Of a DNA stretch of 64,000 bases, positions 19,047 through 28,006 are shown one piece after another. The stretch is from positions 1 to 64,000 of the forward strand of contig NZ_LZSX01000008.1 of NCBI RefSeq assembly GCF_001665835.1, given 5' to 3'. Made by a program: the position numbers and the translations under genes. Source of the stretch: Mycobacterium colombiense. GTDB taxonomy: Bacteria; Actinomycetota; Actinomycetes; Mycobacteriales; Mycobacteriaceae. Positions within the stretch are counted from its first letter, which is position 1. The number at the start of each line of letters is the position of its first letter. The notes under the pieces are model-generated. The model made no database searches. It saw only the letters and a list, made by a program, of their open reading frames with translations, and was not told the origin of the DNA.

Positions 19047-20504
19047 TCAACCCCGAAGGCCGGTGATGAACCGTTGCACACTGCGGGTCAGCGACCGTGG
19101 GACGTGGTCGGGATCCATCAGGTCGTTCTCGGCCAGCGGGCCCGCCTCGTTGGCGACGGTCCGCTCGGTGAAGGGCCGCAACGTCTTGCCTTCTCCGCGA
19201 AGTGCCTCGATCGCCTTGAGCACCGACCGGTGTTCGCCGATCGCGTCTTCGAACTCGCCCAGCGAAACGCCGAGGTGCTCTGCCATCAATTCGCTTCGCA
19301 CCGCGGCGATTTCGCGGCGCAGGTCGTCATGTTCGGAATTGGCCGGCTGCGCCTCGATCGCGACGTCGCACTCGCTGTCGAACCCCATCGAGCGGTTGTT
19401 GAAGTTCGAGGAGCCGATGCGAAGCAGCCGATCGTCGACCACCAGCACCTTGGAATGGACGTAGATCGGCGTGCCCCCGTCGGTCGCCGGCCAATAGACG
19501 CCCAGCCGGCCATGATCGTCGGCTTCCCATAGCAGCCGGATGAGGCGGTGGCGGGCGCTGTCCATCGTTCCGCGCTCGAGCGGGTTGTTGCCTCTGCGGG
19601 CCAGCACGATGACGATCTCAGGACCGTCTTCCTCGCCCAGCCGCGCGGCCAGCGCCCTGGCGATGGTTCGGGATGCCAGGTATTGGTTCTCCACATAGAT
19701 GGTGTGACGCGCCGCCGCGATGGCGGCCAGGTTGAGCGCCTCCACCTCCCTGACCTCGGAGCGGCCTTCGAGCTCGGGCACGGTGCGCGCGATTCCGACG
19801 TCGACGTTGCGCAGGTTCGGTTCCAGCTTGCTGGGCCAGGTGCTGTGCTTGGCCTCAACCGGCGGCAACGAGCGTTTCGTCGCGGTCTGCCACCTGGTCA
19901 GGGCCTGCTCGCCAAGGGCCCGAGCTGCCGCACCGTCGACGGCCAGGCCGACGTCGTGTCGTGGCCCATAGCTGCGCCCCGCCGTGCGGCGGTGATGGTT
20001 GTCATGCGTGTGCGCACGGGTGTCCCACCGTTCGAGCGTCAGATCGATGCCGCCGCAGAACGCCGCCGCATCGTCGACGACCACGATCTTCTGATGATGC
20101 ACAGAGCCGATCGGGTGGGCGCCGTCAATGGCGAGATGCATTCGCCTGCTGCTGATCTGGTTCAGCAGCGACACCGGGGTGAGGCCGAACCAGATGCCGT
20201 CGAAGGCCGGCAGCAGACGCAGATTGGACTTCAGCAGGTAGATGTCCAGGCCCGGCCGTTTCCACAGCATCCAATAAAGGAACGCGCCCAGCTGGTTTGG
20301 TCCGGGAAGTGTCTTCTCGCCCCGCTCGAACGTCACCCTGGTATCGAAGTCCCAGCCGATCAGCATGATCCGATGGCGGGCGCGCAGCATCGCGGCCTTG
20401 GCGTGCTTGAAGTAGTCGGCCGCGTCGATGATGGCGGCGAACCGGTCGGCCCGTGCCGTGCGCCAGCAGGTCTGGCCGGGAGTCAGGAGTCGATCGTCGT
20501 GCAC
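19047..20504 (-). CDS. Phospholipase D-family protein
   Basis: Two HKD motifs are visible: HHQKIVVVDDAAAFCGG (about residue 137) and HSKVLVVDDRLLRIGSSN (about 350), the pair forming one active site in PLD/cardiolipin synthase enzymes. I place the start at GTG 20504 (485 aa). The open frame continues upstream to 20819, but that part is low-complexity and runs antisense to the DUF732 gene. No clear N-terminal TM helix. It could be a phospholipase or a transphosphatidylase. Confidence 0.85.
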   Translation of the reverse strand: MHDDRLLTPGQTCWRTARADRFAAIIDAADYFKHAKAAMLRARHRIMLIGWDFDTRVTFERGEKTLPGPNQLGAFLYWMLWKRPGLDIYLLKSNLRLLPAFDGIWFGLTPVSLLNQISSRRMHLAIDGAHPIGSVHHQKIVVVDDAAAFCGGIDLTLERWDTRAHTHDNHHRRTAGRSYGPRHDVGLAVDGAAARALGEQALTRWQTATKRSLPPVEAKHSTWPSKLEPNLRNVDVGIARTVPELEGRSEVREVEALNLAAIAAARHTIYVENQYLASRTIARALAARLGEEDGPEIVIVLARRGNNPLERGTMDSARHRLIRLLWEADDHGRLGVYWPATDGGTPIYVHSKVLVVDDRLLRIGSSNFNNRSMGFDSECDVAIEAQPANSEHDDLRREIAAVRSELMAEHLGVSLGEFEDAIGEHRSVLKAIEALRGEGKTLRPFTERTVANEAGPLAENDLMDPDHVPRSLTRSVQRFITGLRG

Positions 20505-20688
20505 GCGGGGGCTCTCAACGATGCTGCTGGGACAGCGCGGACATAGCCACTGTGTACCACGTAGGGCCGGAGTGTCAGGATTCGTGCGGAACCGGCGCCC
20601 GGCGGCACAACGTGCGCGTTTGCCGTCGTTATGCACTGCCGGAGGGGCTCGGCAGGACAAGGGCGCCGACTTATATGAGGATGAAGCG

Positions 20689-21090
20689 ATGCGAATGCTG
20701 CTAGTGCTTGCGGGCTGCGTCGCCCTCGCCGGTGTGGCCGCGCCCGCGTACGCCGACCCGGTCGGCACTTCGGGACCCGATGCGAGCTTCATCGCCGCGC
20801 TCAACCAGGCGGGCATCACCTATCAGGACCCGGCTGCGGCCGTAGGAGTGGGTAAACGGGCGTGCCAACTGATGGACGAGGGCAGTCCCCAGGTCGACGT
20901 GATCAAGAGCGTGTCGTCGAGTAATCCGGGGTTCACGGTGGACGGCGCCGCCCAGTTCACCATGATCGCGGCGAGCGCCTACTGTCCCCAGCATCTGGGG
21001 CAGCACGTCAACCAGGCACCGCAGCCCGCGCCGACGCAGCAACCATTGCCGGTCATCGACATTCCCATCTTCACGCCGGGCGCCGCCTAG
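20689..21090 (+). CDS. DUF732 secreted small protein
   Basis: 133 residues from ATG 20689 (GAGG at 20677-20680). A Sec signal peptide ends near APAYA-DP, followed by a DUF732 domain (FIAALNQAGITYQDPAAAVGVGKRACQLMDEG) with two conserved cysteines and a Pro/Gln-rich tail. DUF732 proteins are abundant exported mycobacterial proteins of unknown function. Confidence 0.85.
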   Translation: MRMLLVLAGCVALAGVAAPAYADPVGTSGPDASFIAALNQAGITYQDPAAAVGVGKRACQLMDEGSPQVDVIKSVSSSNPGFTVDGAAQFTMIAASAYCPQHLGQHVNQAPQPAPTQQPLPVIDIPIFTPGAA

Positions 21091-21138
21091 CGGCCGGTAC
21101 GGGCCGCGGTCGGGTTGTGCTGCAACGGGATTCGCCCG

Positions 21139-21753
21139 TTAGGCCGCGGCCTCGAGGGTGAGCAGGATGCGTTTGGCTTCCACGCCCCCGAGGTAGCCGC
21201 CCATCGCGCCGTCGCTGCGCACCACGCGGTGGCAGGGCACCACGACCGGTAGCGGATTGGTGGCACACGCACTGCCGACGGCGCGAACCGCGTTGGGATT
21301 GCCGGCCAGCTTGGCCACCGCCGCATAGCTCGCGGTGTGGCCGTAGCCGATCTCGGCTAGGTGACGAAGCACCGTGTTGCGGAATCCGCCCGAGAGCCGC
21401 CAGTCCAGCGGCACGCCGAAGTCCCGGCGCTTACCGGCGAAGTACTCGTCGAGTTGCCTTGCGGCAGTGTCGAGGCGGCCGGGTGCGAGCAGGATGCGCG
21501 GGCTGATCCTGTTGGCGAGGCTTTGCAGGACGGTGTCGTGCCCCTCGCTGGCGTAGGCGACCCGAACGAGGCCGAGTTCGGTGGCCGCGATGAGCAAGGC
21601 GCCGACCGGGCTGTCGACGATGCGGTAGGCGATGTCGAGGAGGCCCTCGGCTTGCGCGGCGGTGGCGAGCCGGGCGTGCAGTGCGCCCAGGTCGTTGGCG
21701 GTGGCGTCGGTGATCTGCGCCAGCTCGCGGGTCAATTCGTGTTCGTTGCTCAT
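21139..21753 (-). CDS. ogt: Methylated-DNA-protein-cysteine S-methyltransferase
   Basis: 204 residues. The acceptor-cysteine motif PCHRV gives Cys174; GYGHTASYAAVA and NPNAVRAVGSACATNP are standard Ogt blocks. It transfers O6-alkyl groups from guanine to itself. It is longer at the N-terminus than typical Ogt (~165 aa), with about 35 extra residues. It overlaps the sigma-factor stop by 4 nt (ATGA), so the two are translated together. Confidence 0.9.
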   Translation of the reverse strand: MSNEHELTRELAQITDATANDLGALHARLATAAQAEGLLDIAYRIVDSPVGALLIAATELGLVRVAYASEGHDTVLQSLANRISPRILLAPGRLDTAARQLDEYFAGKRRDFGVPLDWRLSGGFRNTVLRHLAEIGYGHTASYAAVAKLAGNPNAVRAVGSACATNPLPVVVPCHRVVRSDGAMGGYLGGVEAKRILLTLEAAA

Positions 21754-22253
21754 CGGTGTTCTCCTGTCCCGGTCGTGCCGGCGGCGACGCCGGGGTATGT
21801 GCGTCTGAGGGTGGCGATGCCGTCGGCGGCGGCGCGCCGGGCGGCGTCGGTACTGCCGCCGAGGATGGCGGCGATCTCGGAATAGGGCAGGCCGGCCAGA
21901 TAGTGGTAGGCCACCGCCTGCTTCTGCTTGGCGGGCAGCCGGGCCAGCGCGTCGGCCAGGTCGTCGTCCCTGTCGGGCTCTGCCGGGCCGGCGGTCTCGG
22001 GCACGTCGTCGGTCGGAACCGCGCGTCGCGCCCGGGCCCGGGTCAGGTCGATGGCTTTGCGGTGCGCGATGGTGACCAGCCAGGCCTCGACGTTGGCGTC
22101 GGCGGGCAGGTCGGGGTAGCCGCGCAACGCGGACAGAAAGGTCTCCGACCAGGCGTCGTCGGCGTCGACCGGCCCGATGATGGCGCGGCATACCCGCAGT
22201 ACGGCGGGGCCGTGGTCGGCGACCACCGCCTCGAACGGTCGTTTGGCTGTCAC
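21750..22253 (-). CDS. ECF-type RNA polymerase sigma factor
   Basis: 167 residues from GTG 22253 (GTG 22307 would add 18 residues without homology). Sigma region 2 is visible as RVCRAIIGPVDADDAWSETFLSALRG and region 4 as ALARLPAKQKQAVAYHYLAGLPYSEIAAILGGSTDAARRAAADG. It has no C-terminal SnoaL-type extension, and no anti-sigma gene is adjacent. It lies 3' of the MpaB gene and is coupled to ogt, which suggests it controls a DNA-alkylation or oxidative response including its own operon. Confidence 0.85.
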   Translation of the reverse strand: MTAKRPFEAVVADHGPAVLRVCRAIIGPVDADDAWSETFLSALRGYPDLPADANVEAWLVTIAHRKAIDLTRARARRAVPTDDVPETAGPAEPDRDDDLADALARLPAKQKQAVAYHYLAGLPYSEIAAILGGSTDAARRAAADGIATLRRTYPGVAAGTTGTGEHR

Positions 22254-22261
22254 GCTGTGTA

Positions 22262-22288
22262 GACGTTTCGCCGGGAAAGTTTGTGAGA
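22262..22288 (-). promoter_or_regulatory. Putative ECF promoter for the sigma-ogt genes
   Basis: On the minus strand TCTCACA is followed after 16 nt by CGTC, close to the TGTCACA-N16-CGTC pattern of some ECF (ECF41-type) promoters. The CGTC lies 8 nt before GTG 22253, so a transcript could be nearly leaderless. This both supports that start and suggests autoregulation. It lies between the MpaB stop and the sigma gene, so it would be an internal promoter. Confidence 0.45.
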
Positions 22289-22322
22289 TGTCCCCAGTGT
22301 CGAACACCGGCGGGTGGAGCGA

Positions 22323-23327
22323 CTAGACGGACTGGAAGCTGCGCTCCACCTCGGAGCGGCTGCGAACCCGATCGGTGCCGAGCACGTAGGTCGGCAGGGT
22401 GTGGGGGACCGTGGTGCCGCCCTTGACCCTGGCCTGGGCCTGCCGGAATTCCGGCGCGGGGCCGGATGCGGCGTTGATCCCGTTGATGATCGACCACACC
22501 GCGGTGCGACGGGCGGTGCGTTCGACGATGTTGCAGTCGCGGTGCTGCAGCATCTGTTTCGCCCATTTCGGCATGGTGTCGCGGATGGCCCAGTCGACTG
22601 CAGCCTGCGGCATGGGGACGTTGGGGCCGGTGCCCATCGCTTTGCCATGGGTGACAGCGAGTTTCGGCAAGTAGGACTCCAGGCACTCGAGCGTCTCGGC
22701 CTTGGTGGTCGGCAGGTCGGTGCCTCCCAGCGCGTGCCCCACCCGGACGAACTCACCGTAGTAGCGGTCTAGTTTCTTGCCGCGCAACGGCATTGGGTGA
22801 TAGAGCTCGTGCGCGGTGGCCAGGCCCCAGACGACGGTCGCATAGTTCCAGCGCAGCCAGTCGGGGTCGTCGGCGTCGTAGCGGGCGCCGTCGGGACGAG
22901 TGCCCTTGATGGTGTGGTGCATCGCGCGCACCGATTTCGCCAGGCGCTCAGCGGTTTCCGTTGACCCATATGCCGTGCCGATGAAGAACGCCACCGAGTG
23001 GCCGAGACGTGTCGCGGCGCCTTCGGGATCGATCTGGGGCACTTGCGATATCGGGTTTCCGTTGCTGTCCCGCTTGATCAGTCGCGAGTGGTGCATGCCC
23101 ATCCAGTAGATCGACGGGTCCAGGGTCTCCATGAAGGCGGCGCACTGCAGGCCGAAGATCAGCGCGGGCAAGTGCGAGTGCACGCGCCACACGGCGCTGT
23201 CGGGGCCGAACCAGCCCGGGTCGCCGACGGGCGCGGCGAACTCCATGCCGCGGAAAAAGTACCGCCGCATGTTGTCGTCCAACCGTTTGTTGATCAGCTG
23301 CCCGACGATCTGGTGTGGCAGAAACAC
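22323..23327 (-). CDS. MpaB-family oxygenase (DUF2236)
   Basis: 334 residues. The DUF2236/PF09995 pattern is visible, with WMGMHHSRL, LGHSVAFFIGTAYGS and WNYATVVWGLATAHELYHP. The family is related to latex-clearing protein and binds heme b; mycophenolic acid MpaB is the named member. No signal peptide. It is first in a minus-strand run MpaB-sigma-ogt and divergent from a TetR gene, with a palindrome between them. Confidence 0.85.
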   Translation of the reverse strand: MFLPHQIVGQLINKRLDDNMRRYFFRGMEFAAPVGDPGWFGPDSAVWRVHSHLPALIFGLQCAAFMETLDPSIYWMGMHHSRLIKRDSNGNPISQVPQIDPEGAATRLGHSVAFFIGTAYGSTETAERLAKSVRAMHHTIKGTRPDGARYDADDPDWLRWNYATVVWGLATAHELYHPMPLRGKKLDRYYGEFVRVGHALGGTDLPTTKAETLECLESYLPKLAVTHGKAMGTGPNVPMPQAAVDWAIRDTMPKWAKQMLQHRDCNIVERTARRTAVWSIINGINAASGPAPEFRQAQARVKGGTTVPHTLPTYVLGTDRVRSRSEVERSFQSV

Positions 23328-23345
23328 GGCGTACTCCCTCGAAAC

Positions 23346-23369
23346 TTCTGGTCACGGCTGTAACCAGAA
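23346..23369. promoter_or_regulatory. TetR operator in the mpaB/tetR divergent region
   Basis: A 24-bp palindrome with 10-nt arms, TTCTGGTCAC-GGCT-GTAACCAGAA, has one mismatch between arms. It lies 19 nt upstream of the mpaB start and 57 nt upstream of the TetR start. Position and symmetry fit the binding site of the divergent TetR protein. Confidence 0.65.
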
Positions 23370-23413
23370 TAAGTTTTGGCTACAGGTGTGACAAGACCCG
23401 CGCGATCGCGACT

Positions 23414-23425
23414 TACGCTGTAGGG
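23414..23425 (+). promoter_or_regulatory. Leaderless promoter -10 (TACGCT) for tetR
   Basis: TACGCT at 23414-23419 ends 6 nt before ATG 23426, the leaderless geometry, and no ribosome-binding site is present. It supports the 23426 start over the upstream in-frame start at 23315. Confidence 0.45.
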
Positions 23426-24022
23426 ATGTCGAGTCCCACCCGGTGGGCCGGTATACCGCTCAAGGACCGCCGCGCCGAGCGTCGTGCGCTGCTGGTCGAG
23501 GCCGCCTATCGACTGTTCGGCAGTGGCGGTGAGGCGGCCGTCTCGGTGCGTTCGGTGTGCCGCGAATGCGGGCTGAACACGCGGTACTTCTACGAAAGTT
23601 TCGGTGACACCGACGATCTGCTCGGTGCGGTCTACGACCGGGTGAGTGATCAGCTCGGCGAAGTGATCGAGTCCGCCATCGAGCAGGCCGGGGATTCGCT
23701 CGGTGCCCGGACCCGGGCCGGCATCGCGGCGGTGCTGGGCTTCTCGTCCGCCGATCCGCGCCGCGGCCGGGTGCTGTTCACCGACGCGCGCACCAACCCG
23801 GTGCTGGCCGCCCGGCGCCGCGCGACGCAGGACATGCTGCGCGCGGGCGTGCTCACCGAAGGCTGGCGCCTCAACCCCGATTCCGATCCGGTGGCCGCCG
23901 AGGTCGCGGCCGCCCTGTACACGGGCGCCATGGCCGAGCTCGCGCAGCAGTGGCTCGCCGGCCATCTGGGCACTGATCTCGATGTTGTCGTCGACTACGC
24001 GCTGAAACTGGTGCTGCGGTAG
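23426..24022 (+). CDS. TetR-family regulator
   Basis: 198 residues. N-terminal HTH (RRALLVEAAYRLFGSGGEAAVSVRSVCRECGLNTRYFYESF), then a helical ligand-binding domain. It is divergent from mpaB with a clear palindromic operator between, so it most likely represses mpaB and perhaps the sigma-ogt genes downstream. Ligand unknown. Confidence 0.88.
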   Translation: MSSPTRWAGIPLKDRRAERRALLVEAAYRLFGSGGEAAVSVRSVCRECGLNTRYFYESFGDTDDLLGAVYDRVSDQLGEVIESAIEQAGDSLGARTRAGIAAVLGFSSADPRRGRVLFTDARTNPVLAARRRATQDMLRAGVLTEGWRLNPDSDPVAAEVAAALYTGAMAELAQQWLAGHLGTDLDVVVDYALKLVLR

Positions 24023-24033
24023 GGAGTGCGGTT

Positions 24034-24306
24034 ATGGGCGGAATCGAACACGCGATGGGCCCGGTCCGGCGCGTTCTCGGGCGCAAGATCAGCGTCGGCG
24101 GGCTGATCGAGCTGGGATTGTGGTTGTTGATCCCATACCTGTGTATCGGGTTCGCGTGGACAGCTTTTCACCCCGAGCAGACCCAGCGAATTCAGGCGCG
24201 GATAGAGGCCGTGGCGCCCACCGGCGCCGACGCCATGGCCTTCGGGGTGGCCACTGTGCTGTGGCCGGCTTCGCTGCAGATCGCAGATTCCTGCCCGGCG
24301 CCGTGA
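24034..24306 (+). CDS. Small membrane protein (unknown)
   Basis: 90 residues with one strong TM helix (LIELGLWLLIPYLCIGFAWTAF) and a second weaker hydrophobic stretch near the C-terminus. It lies 11 nt after the TetR gene, so the two are probably cotranscribed. I recognise it only as a mycobacterial small hypothetical protein. Confidence 0.65.
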   Translation: MGGIEHAMGPVRRVLGRKISVGGLIELGLWLLIPYLCIGFAWTAFHPEQTQRIQARIEAVAPTGADAMAFGVATVLWPASLQIADSCPAP

Positions 24307-24364
24307 GCGACTCTGGGGTGGAATGCGTGCACGATCGGACGGTTTGCTCCTAGGCTCTCAGACC

Positions 24365-24775
24365 ATGTCCATCGACCGGTTCGGCCTTCTTGCGGGCACC
24401 ATCCGACTTGCCTCTGGCGTTTCCTTCCTCGTCGACCCGCTACGGGCGAACAAGTTGTGGGGAGACCCGGACGAGCCGGCACCGACGGCGCAATTGTTGT
24501 TGCGGTCGATGGGCTACCGCGACGCGCTGATCGGTGTCCTGCTCGCGTCGGCGGCGCTGCGCGGGAAGAACACGCGCGGCTGGTTCCTGGCCTCCGCGGG
24601 TGCCGACGTGGCCGACCTGGTCGGCGGGATGAGCGTGCACAGCGAGATGAAGCCCTCCCAGCAGATCATCGGCCTGGGTGGTGCCGCTGTCGGTGTCGCC
24701 GCGGGCCTCTGGGGCGCGGTACGTCCGGCCAAGCGCCGCGCACCCCGGGCGGTGACCGAAGAACCAACGCCTTGA
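24365..24775 (+). CDS. DUF4267-like integral membrane protein
   Basis: 136 residues from ATG 24365. Three or four hydrophobic helices (RLASGVSFLVDP, YRDALIGVLLASAAL, IIGLGGAAVGVAAGLWGAV) and an Arg/Pro-rich cytosolic tail. The RxMGxRD-like stretch (LRSMGYRDALIGVLL) fits the DUF4267 pattern. Function unknown. An in-frame ATG at 24323 is less likely. Confidence 0.65.
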   Translation: MSIDRFGLLAGTIRLASGVSFLVDPLRANKLWGDPDEPAPTAQLLLRSMGYRDALIGVLLASAALRGKNTRGWFLASAGADVADLVGGMSVHSEMKPSQQIIGLGGAAVGVAAGLWGAVRPAKRRAPRAVTEEPTP

Positions 24776-24854
24776 GCTGAGGTATCCGGCCCGAGGTGGC
24801 CGCCGGACCAAGCTCGCGGTGACAGGCCAGCGGTGATGCTGTTGACTGAGCGTC

Positions 24855-25682
24855 ATGGGTTTCGGTGTGCTGACATTTGTTACCGACGACGGCATTGGTC
24901 CCGCGGAGTTGGGGGAGGCGCTCGAGCAGCGCGGTTTTGAATCGGTCTTTCTCGCCGAGCACTCGCACATCCCGGTCGACGCGAAGACTCCGTATCCGAG
25001 CGGCGGCCCGATTCCGCCGAAGTACTACCGCACGCTGGATCCCTTCGTGGCACTGACCGCCGCGGCGGTCGCCACCGAGCGGCTCGTCCTGGGCACCGGG
25101 ATCGCCCTGGTGCCCCAGCGCGATCCGATCCACACGGCCAAGGAGGTGGCGTCGCTGGATCTGGTGTCGCAGGGGCGATTTCGATTCGGCGTGGGAATCG
25201 GCTGGCTGCGTGAGGAGATCGCCAACCATGGCGTGAAACCCTCGGTTCGCGGGCGCGTCGTCGACGAGCGGCTCGACGCGATGATCGAGATCTGGACGCA
25301 CGAAAAGGCGGAATATCACGGCGAATTCGTGAACTTCGACCCGATCTACAGTTGGCCCAAGCCGGTCCAGAAGCCTTATCCGCCGCTCTACCTCGGCGGC
25401 GGACCGGCCGGCTTCAAGCGCATCGCCCGGCTGAACGCGGGCTGGCTGTCGATGACGGGGTCGGCAGAGGAGTTGTCTTCTCCGCTCGAGCAATTGCGTG
25501 AGGTGGCCGGCCGGGACGTGCCGGTGATCCACTTCCACGGCGGCAAGCCGACGGCCAAAGAACTCGAGGGTTATCGCGAGCTGGGTGTGCAGCACCTGTT
25601 GGTGGACCTGCCGACCGAGCCTCGCGATCAGACGCTACAACGCCTCGACGGCTTGCGGACCGAGCTCGCCAAGCTGTCGTAA
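24855..25682 (+). CDS. LLM-class F420-dependent oxidoreductase
   Basis: 275 residues, luciferase-like fold of the TIGR03619 type (FLAEHSHIPVD, GRFRFGVGIGWLREE, PPLYLGGGPAGFKR). Stand-alone gene convergent with selO. Probably uses F420; substrate unknown. Confidence 0.87.
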   Translation: MGFGVLTFVTDDGIGPAELGEALEQRGFESVFLAEHSHIPVDAKTPYPSGGPIPPKYYRTLDPFVALTAAAVATERLVLGTGIALVPQRDPIHTAKEVASLDLVSQGRFRFGVGIGWLREEIANHGVKPSVRGRVVDERLDAMIEIWTHEKAEYHGEFVNFDPIYSWPKPVQKPYPPLYLGGGPAGFKRIARLNAGWLSMTGSAEELSSPLEQLREVAGRDVPVIHFHGGKPTAKELEGYRELGVQHLLVDLPTEPRDQTLQRLDGLRTELAKLS

Positions 25683-25684
25683 GC

Positions 25685-27160
25685 TCAAGTGCCGCAGAAG
25701 GTCTGATACTTGCCGAAGTCCTCCGGGGCGGGCGTGGCGTAGCGTTCGAGGCCGGCCCGCTCCGTATAGGGGTCCATCACCGCGGCGAGCAGTTGCTCCA
25801 ATGGGCCGAGCTCGCCGGCCGTCGCGGCGGCCAGCGCCTCCTCGACCAGATGGTTGCGAGGAATGTAGATAGGGTTGGTGCGATCCATCGTTTCGGCGTC
25901 GGGACCCAGCGCCCGCCAACGCGTCAGCCACGCGTCAAAGCCGGCGAGGTCCACGAACAATCCGCGCACGGGTTCGGCATCGGATTTGGCATGTCCACGC
26001 GCCGCCTGGCCGAGCCCGCGGAAGAAGGAGGTGTAGTCGACGTGGTTCTGCTTGAGCAGCAGAAGCAGTTCCTCGACCAGCACCGTGGCGAATTCGGCGT
26101 CGACGCCGTCGGGTAGGCCGAGTTTGGCGCGCATCCCGGAGCCCCACACGGCGTCGTAGCGGGTCTGGAAAACACCGAACGACTGCTCCGCGAGCGCGAT
26201 GGCCTCCTCGGTGTTCTCCGAGAACAACGGCAGCAGCGTCTCGGCGAAGCGGGCGAGGTTCCATCCGGCGACGACCGGTTGGTTGCCGTAGGCGTAGCGT
26301 CCCCAGAAGTCGATCGAACTGAAGACGGTGTCGGGGTCGTAGGCCTCCATGAAGGCGCACGGCCCGTAGTCGATCGTTTCACCCGAGATGGTCGTGTTGT
26401 CGGTGTTCATCACGCCGTGGACGAATCCGATCAGCATCCATTGCGCGATCAGCGACGCCTGGACGGCAACCACCGCTTCGAACAGGGCGAGGTATGGGTT
26501 GTCCGCCTCGGCGGCGCCGGGGTGATGGCGGGCGATCGCGTGGTCGGCGAGGCGGCGCAGCAGGTCCTCGTTTCCGGTGGCCGCGGCGAACTGGAAGCTG
26601 CCCACCCGCAGATGACTGCTGGCCACGCGAGTGAGCACGGCACCCGGCAGCGTTTCTTCGCGATGGACCGGGCGGCCGGTGCCCACCACGGCCAACGATC
26701 GTGTCGTCGGCACGCCCAGCGCGTGCATCGCCTCGCTGACGATGTATTCGCGCAGCATCGGCCCCACCGCGGCCAGGCCGTCACCGCCGCGGGCGAACGG
26801 CGTGGCACCGGAACCCTTGAGGTGGATGTCCCGCAGCCGCCCGTCGCCGTCGGCGAGTTCGCCGAGCAGCAGGGCACGCCCGTCGCCCAATCGCGGAACG
26901 AAGCCGCCGAACTGGTGACCGGCGTAGGCCTGGGCCACCGGGGTGGCCCCGTCGGGCACCGAGTTGCCGACCAGGAAGCGCAGCCCGTCGGGTCCGCGCA
27001 GCCAGGCCGCGTCGAGGCCCAGCGACTCGGCCAGCGGCTCGTTGAGCATCAGCAGCTGCAGGTCGGGGAACGTCTCCGCCTGCCAGCGGACCGCCATCTC
27101 CGGTAACTCGCGGGAGAACCGGTCTTGGAGAGCAACCGTGGTATCCGGGGCAACGCTCAT
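25685..27160 (-). CDS. selO: SelO/YdiU protein adenylyltransferase
   Basis: 491 residues, the family's usual size. Motifs: [46 protein letters not shown] and [13 protein letters not shown]. SelO is a pseudokinase fold that binds ATP in a flipped orientation and AMPylates Ser/Thr/Tyr of redox proteins. The usual C-terminal selenocysteine or cysteine is present in the last residues (YQTFCGT), where bacteria use Cys. ATG 27160. Confidence 0.93.
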   Translation of the reverse strand: MSVAPDTTVALQDRFSRELPEMAVRWQAETFPDLQLLMLNEPLAESLGLDAAWLRGPDGLRFLVGNSVPDGATPVAQAYAGHQFGGFVPRLGDGRALLLGELADGDGRLRDIHLKGSGATPFARGGDGLAAVGPMLREYIVSEAMHALGVPTTRSLAVVGTGRPVHREETLPGAVLTRVASSHLRVGSFQFAAATGNEDLLRRLADHAIARHHPGAAEADNPYLALFEAVVAVQASLIAQWMLIGFVHGVMNTDNTTISGETIDYGPCAFMEAYDPDTVFSSIDFWGRYAYGNQPVVAGWNLARFAETLLPLFSENTEEAIALAEQSFGVFQTRYDAVWGSGMRAKLGLPDGVDAEFATVLVEELLLLLKQNHVDYTSFFRGLGQAARGHAKSDAEPVRGLFVDLAGFDAWLTRWRALGPDAETMDRTNPIYIPRNHLVEEALAAATAGELGPLEQLLAAVMDPYTERAGLERYATPAPEDFGKYQTFCGT

Positions 27161-27189
27161 CTCATCGAGCCTACGGAAACCCGAAGGCG

Positions 27190-27759
27190 CTATCCGAGGG
27201 CTTTGCCGATGAGGTCGCGGGCGCGGTCGAGCATCGACGCGAACGGCCCAAGCGCGAAGTTCAGCTTCGCCGACTCCACACCGGGGTGGGGGCGCGTCGG
27301 AGCGATGGCCTCGGCGGCGCGCACTGCCGTCCCCATTCGCTTGAGGTCGTCGGTGTCGACCTTGCGCTTCAGGATGGGGAACTCTTCGTCCTCCTCCTGC
27401 CGGGCGTGCTCGAGCACGGCTTCGCGCAGCTTGCTGAGCTCTGCGATGAATTTGTTCGAGGTGATGTCGAGCTTCTCGATCGCCGACAGCAACTCCTTGG
27501 CTTCATGCTCCTCTTGGAGGCGGGCGTCGACGATGGCGTCGCCGGCCTCACCGTCCTCCCGCCGCACGCGCGGATGCACCACCATTTCCTCGGCCGTCTC
27601 GTGGACGGCCAGCAGCTGACGCAACGTCGCGAACGGCTCTTCACGCGCCTTCGGATCCGTCGCGTGCAGCACTTGGTCGAACATGTCCTCGATGAGGTTG
27701 TGCTGCGCTTTCAGGAATGCGACAACTTCGTCGGGTGATTCGACAATGAGGTCTGCCAT
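27190..27759 (-). CDS. Hemerythrin HHE-domain protein
   Basis: 189 residues from ATG 27759, which is preceded by GGAGG; the longer open frame to 27870 lacks homology. Iron ligands fit a hemerythrin pattern: H in [28 protein letters not shown] and [12 protein letters not shown]. It likely binds a di-iron site for O2, NO or peroxide sensing or detoxification. The last ~50 residues are outside the HHE core. Confidence 0.88.
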   Translation of the reverse strand: MADLIVESPDEVVAFLKAQHNLIEDMFDQVLHATDPKAREEPFATLRQLLAVHETAEEMVVHPRVRREDGEAGDAIVDARLQEEHEAKELLSAIEKLDITSNKFIAELSKLREAVLEHARQEEDEEFPILKRKVDTDDLKRMGTAVRAAEAIAPTRPHPGVESAKLNFALGPFASMLDRARDLIGKALG

Positions 27760-28006
27760 CGCCGATACCTCCAATGACTTCAGGAATTGGGACTGCGCAC
27801 TGTGGGCTGAGTGCGGCTTGTCCGAGTCATACCCGCTGCACAAATGGCCAAACGGCGCCTCGCTGCACACGACGCTCTGAGGCGCCCAGTCCTGGAATCA
27901 GGACCCCTTGCGGCACAACGTATTCGTACCTCTGCGTCGACCGCCCAGCCAGATCCCCGTCAGCTGCGCAGCGTCCGACGGGGATCTGGGGGGTAGGGCG
28001 AGCGGC
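27760..28006. other. Intergenic, no gene seen
   Basis: The region between the hemerythrin start and the WGxxGxxG stop holds no ORF with recognisable coding character, no tRNA and no clear terminator. It should contain the hemerythrin promoter. Confidence 0.5.

Noticed and set aside
21139..22686. 515-codon open frame on the minus strand covering ogt, the sigma factor and part of mpaB
   Set aside because: Only its last 204 codons are ogt. The upstream part is the Arg/Pro-rich off-frame reading of two other genes, and ogt has its own start overlapping the sigma stop.
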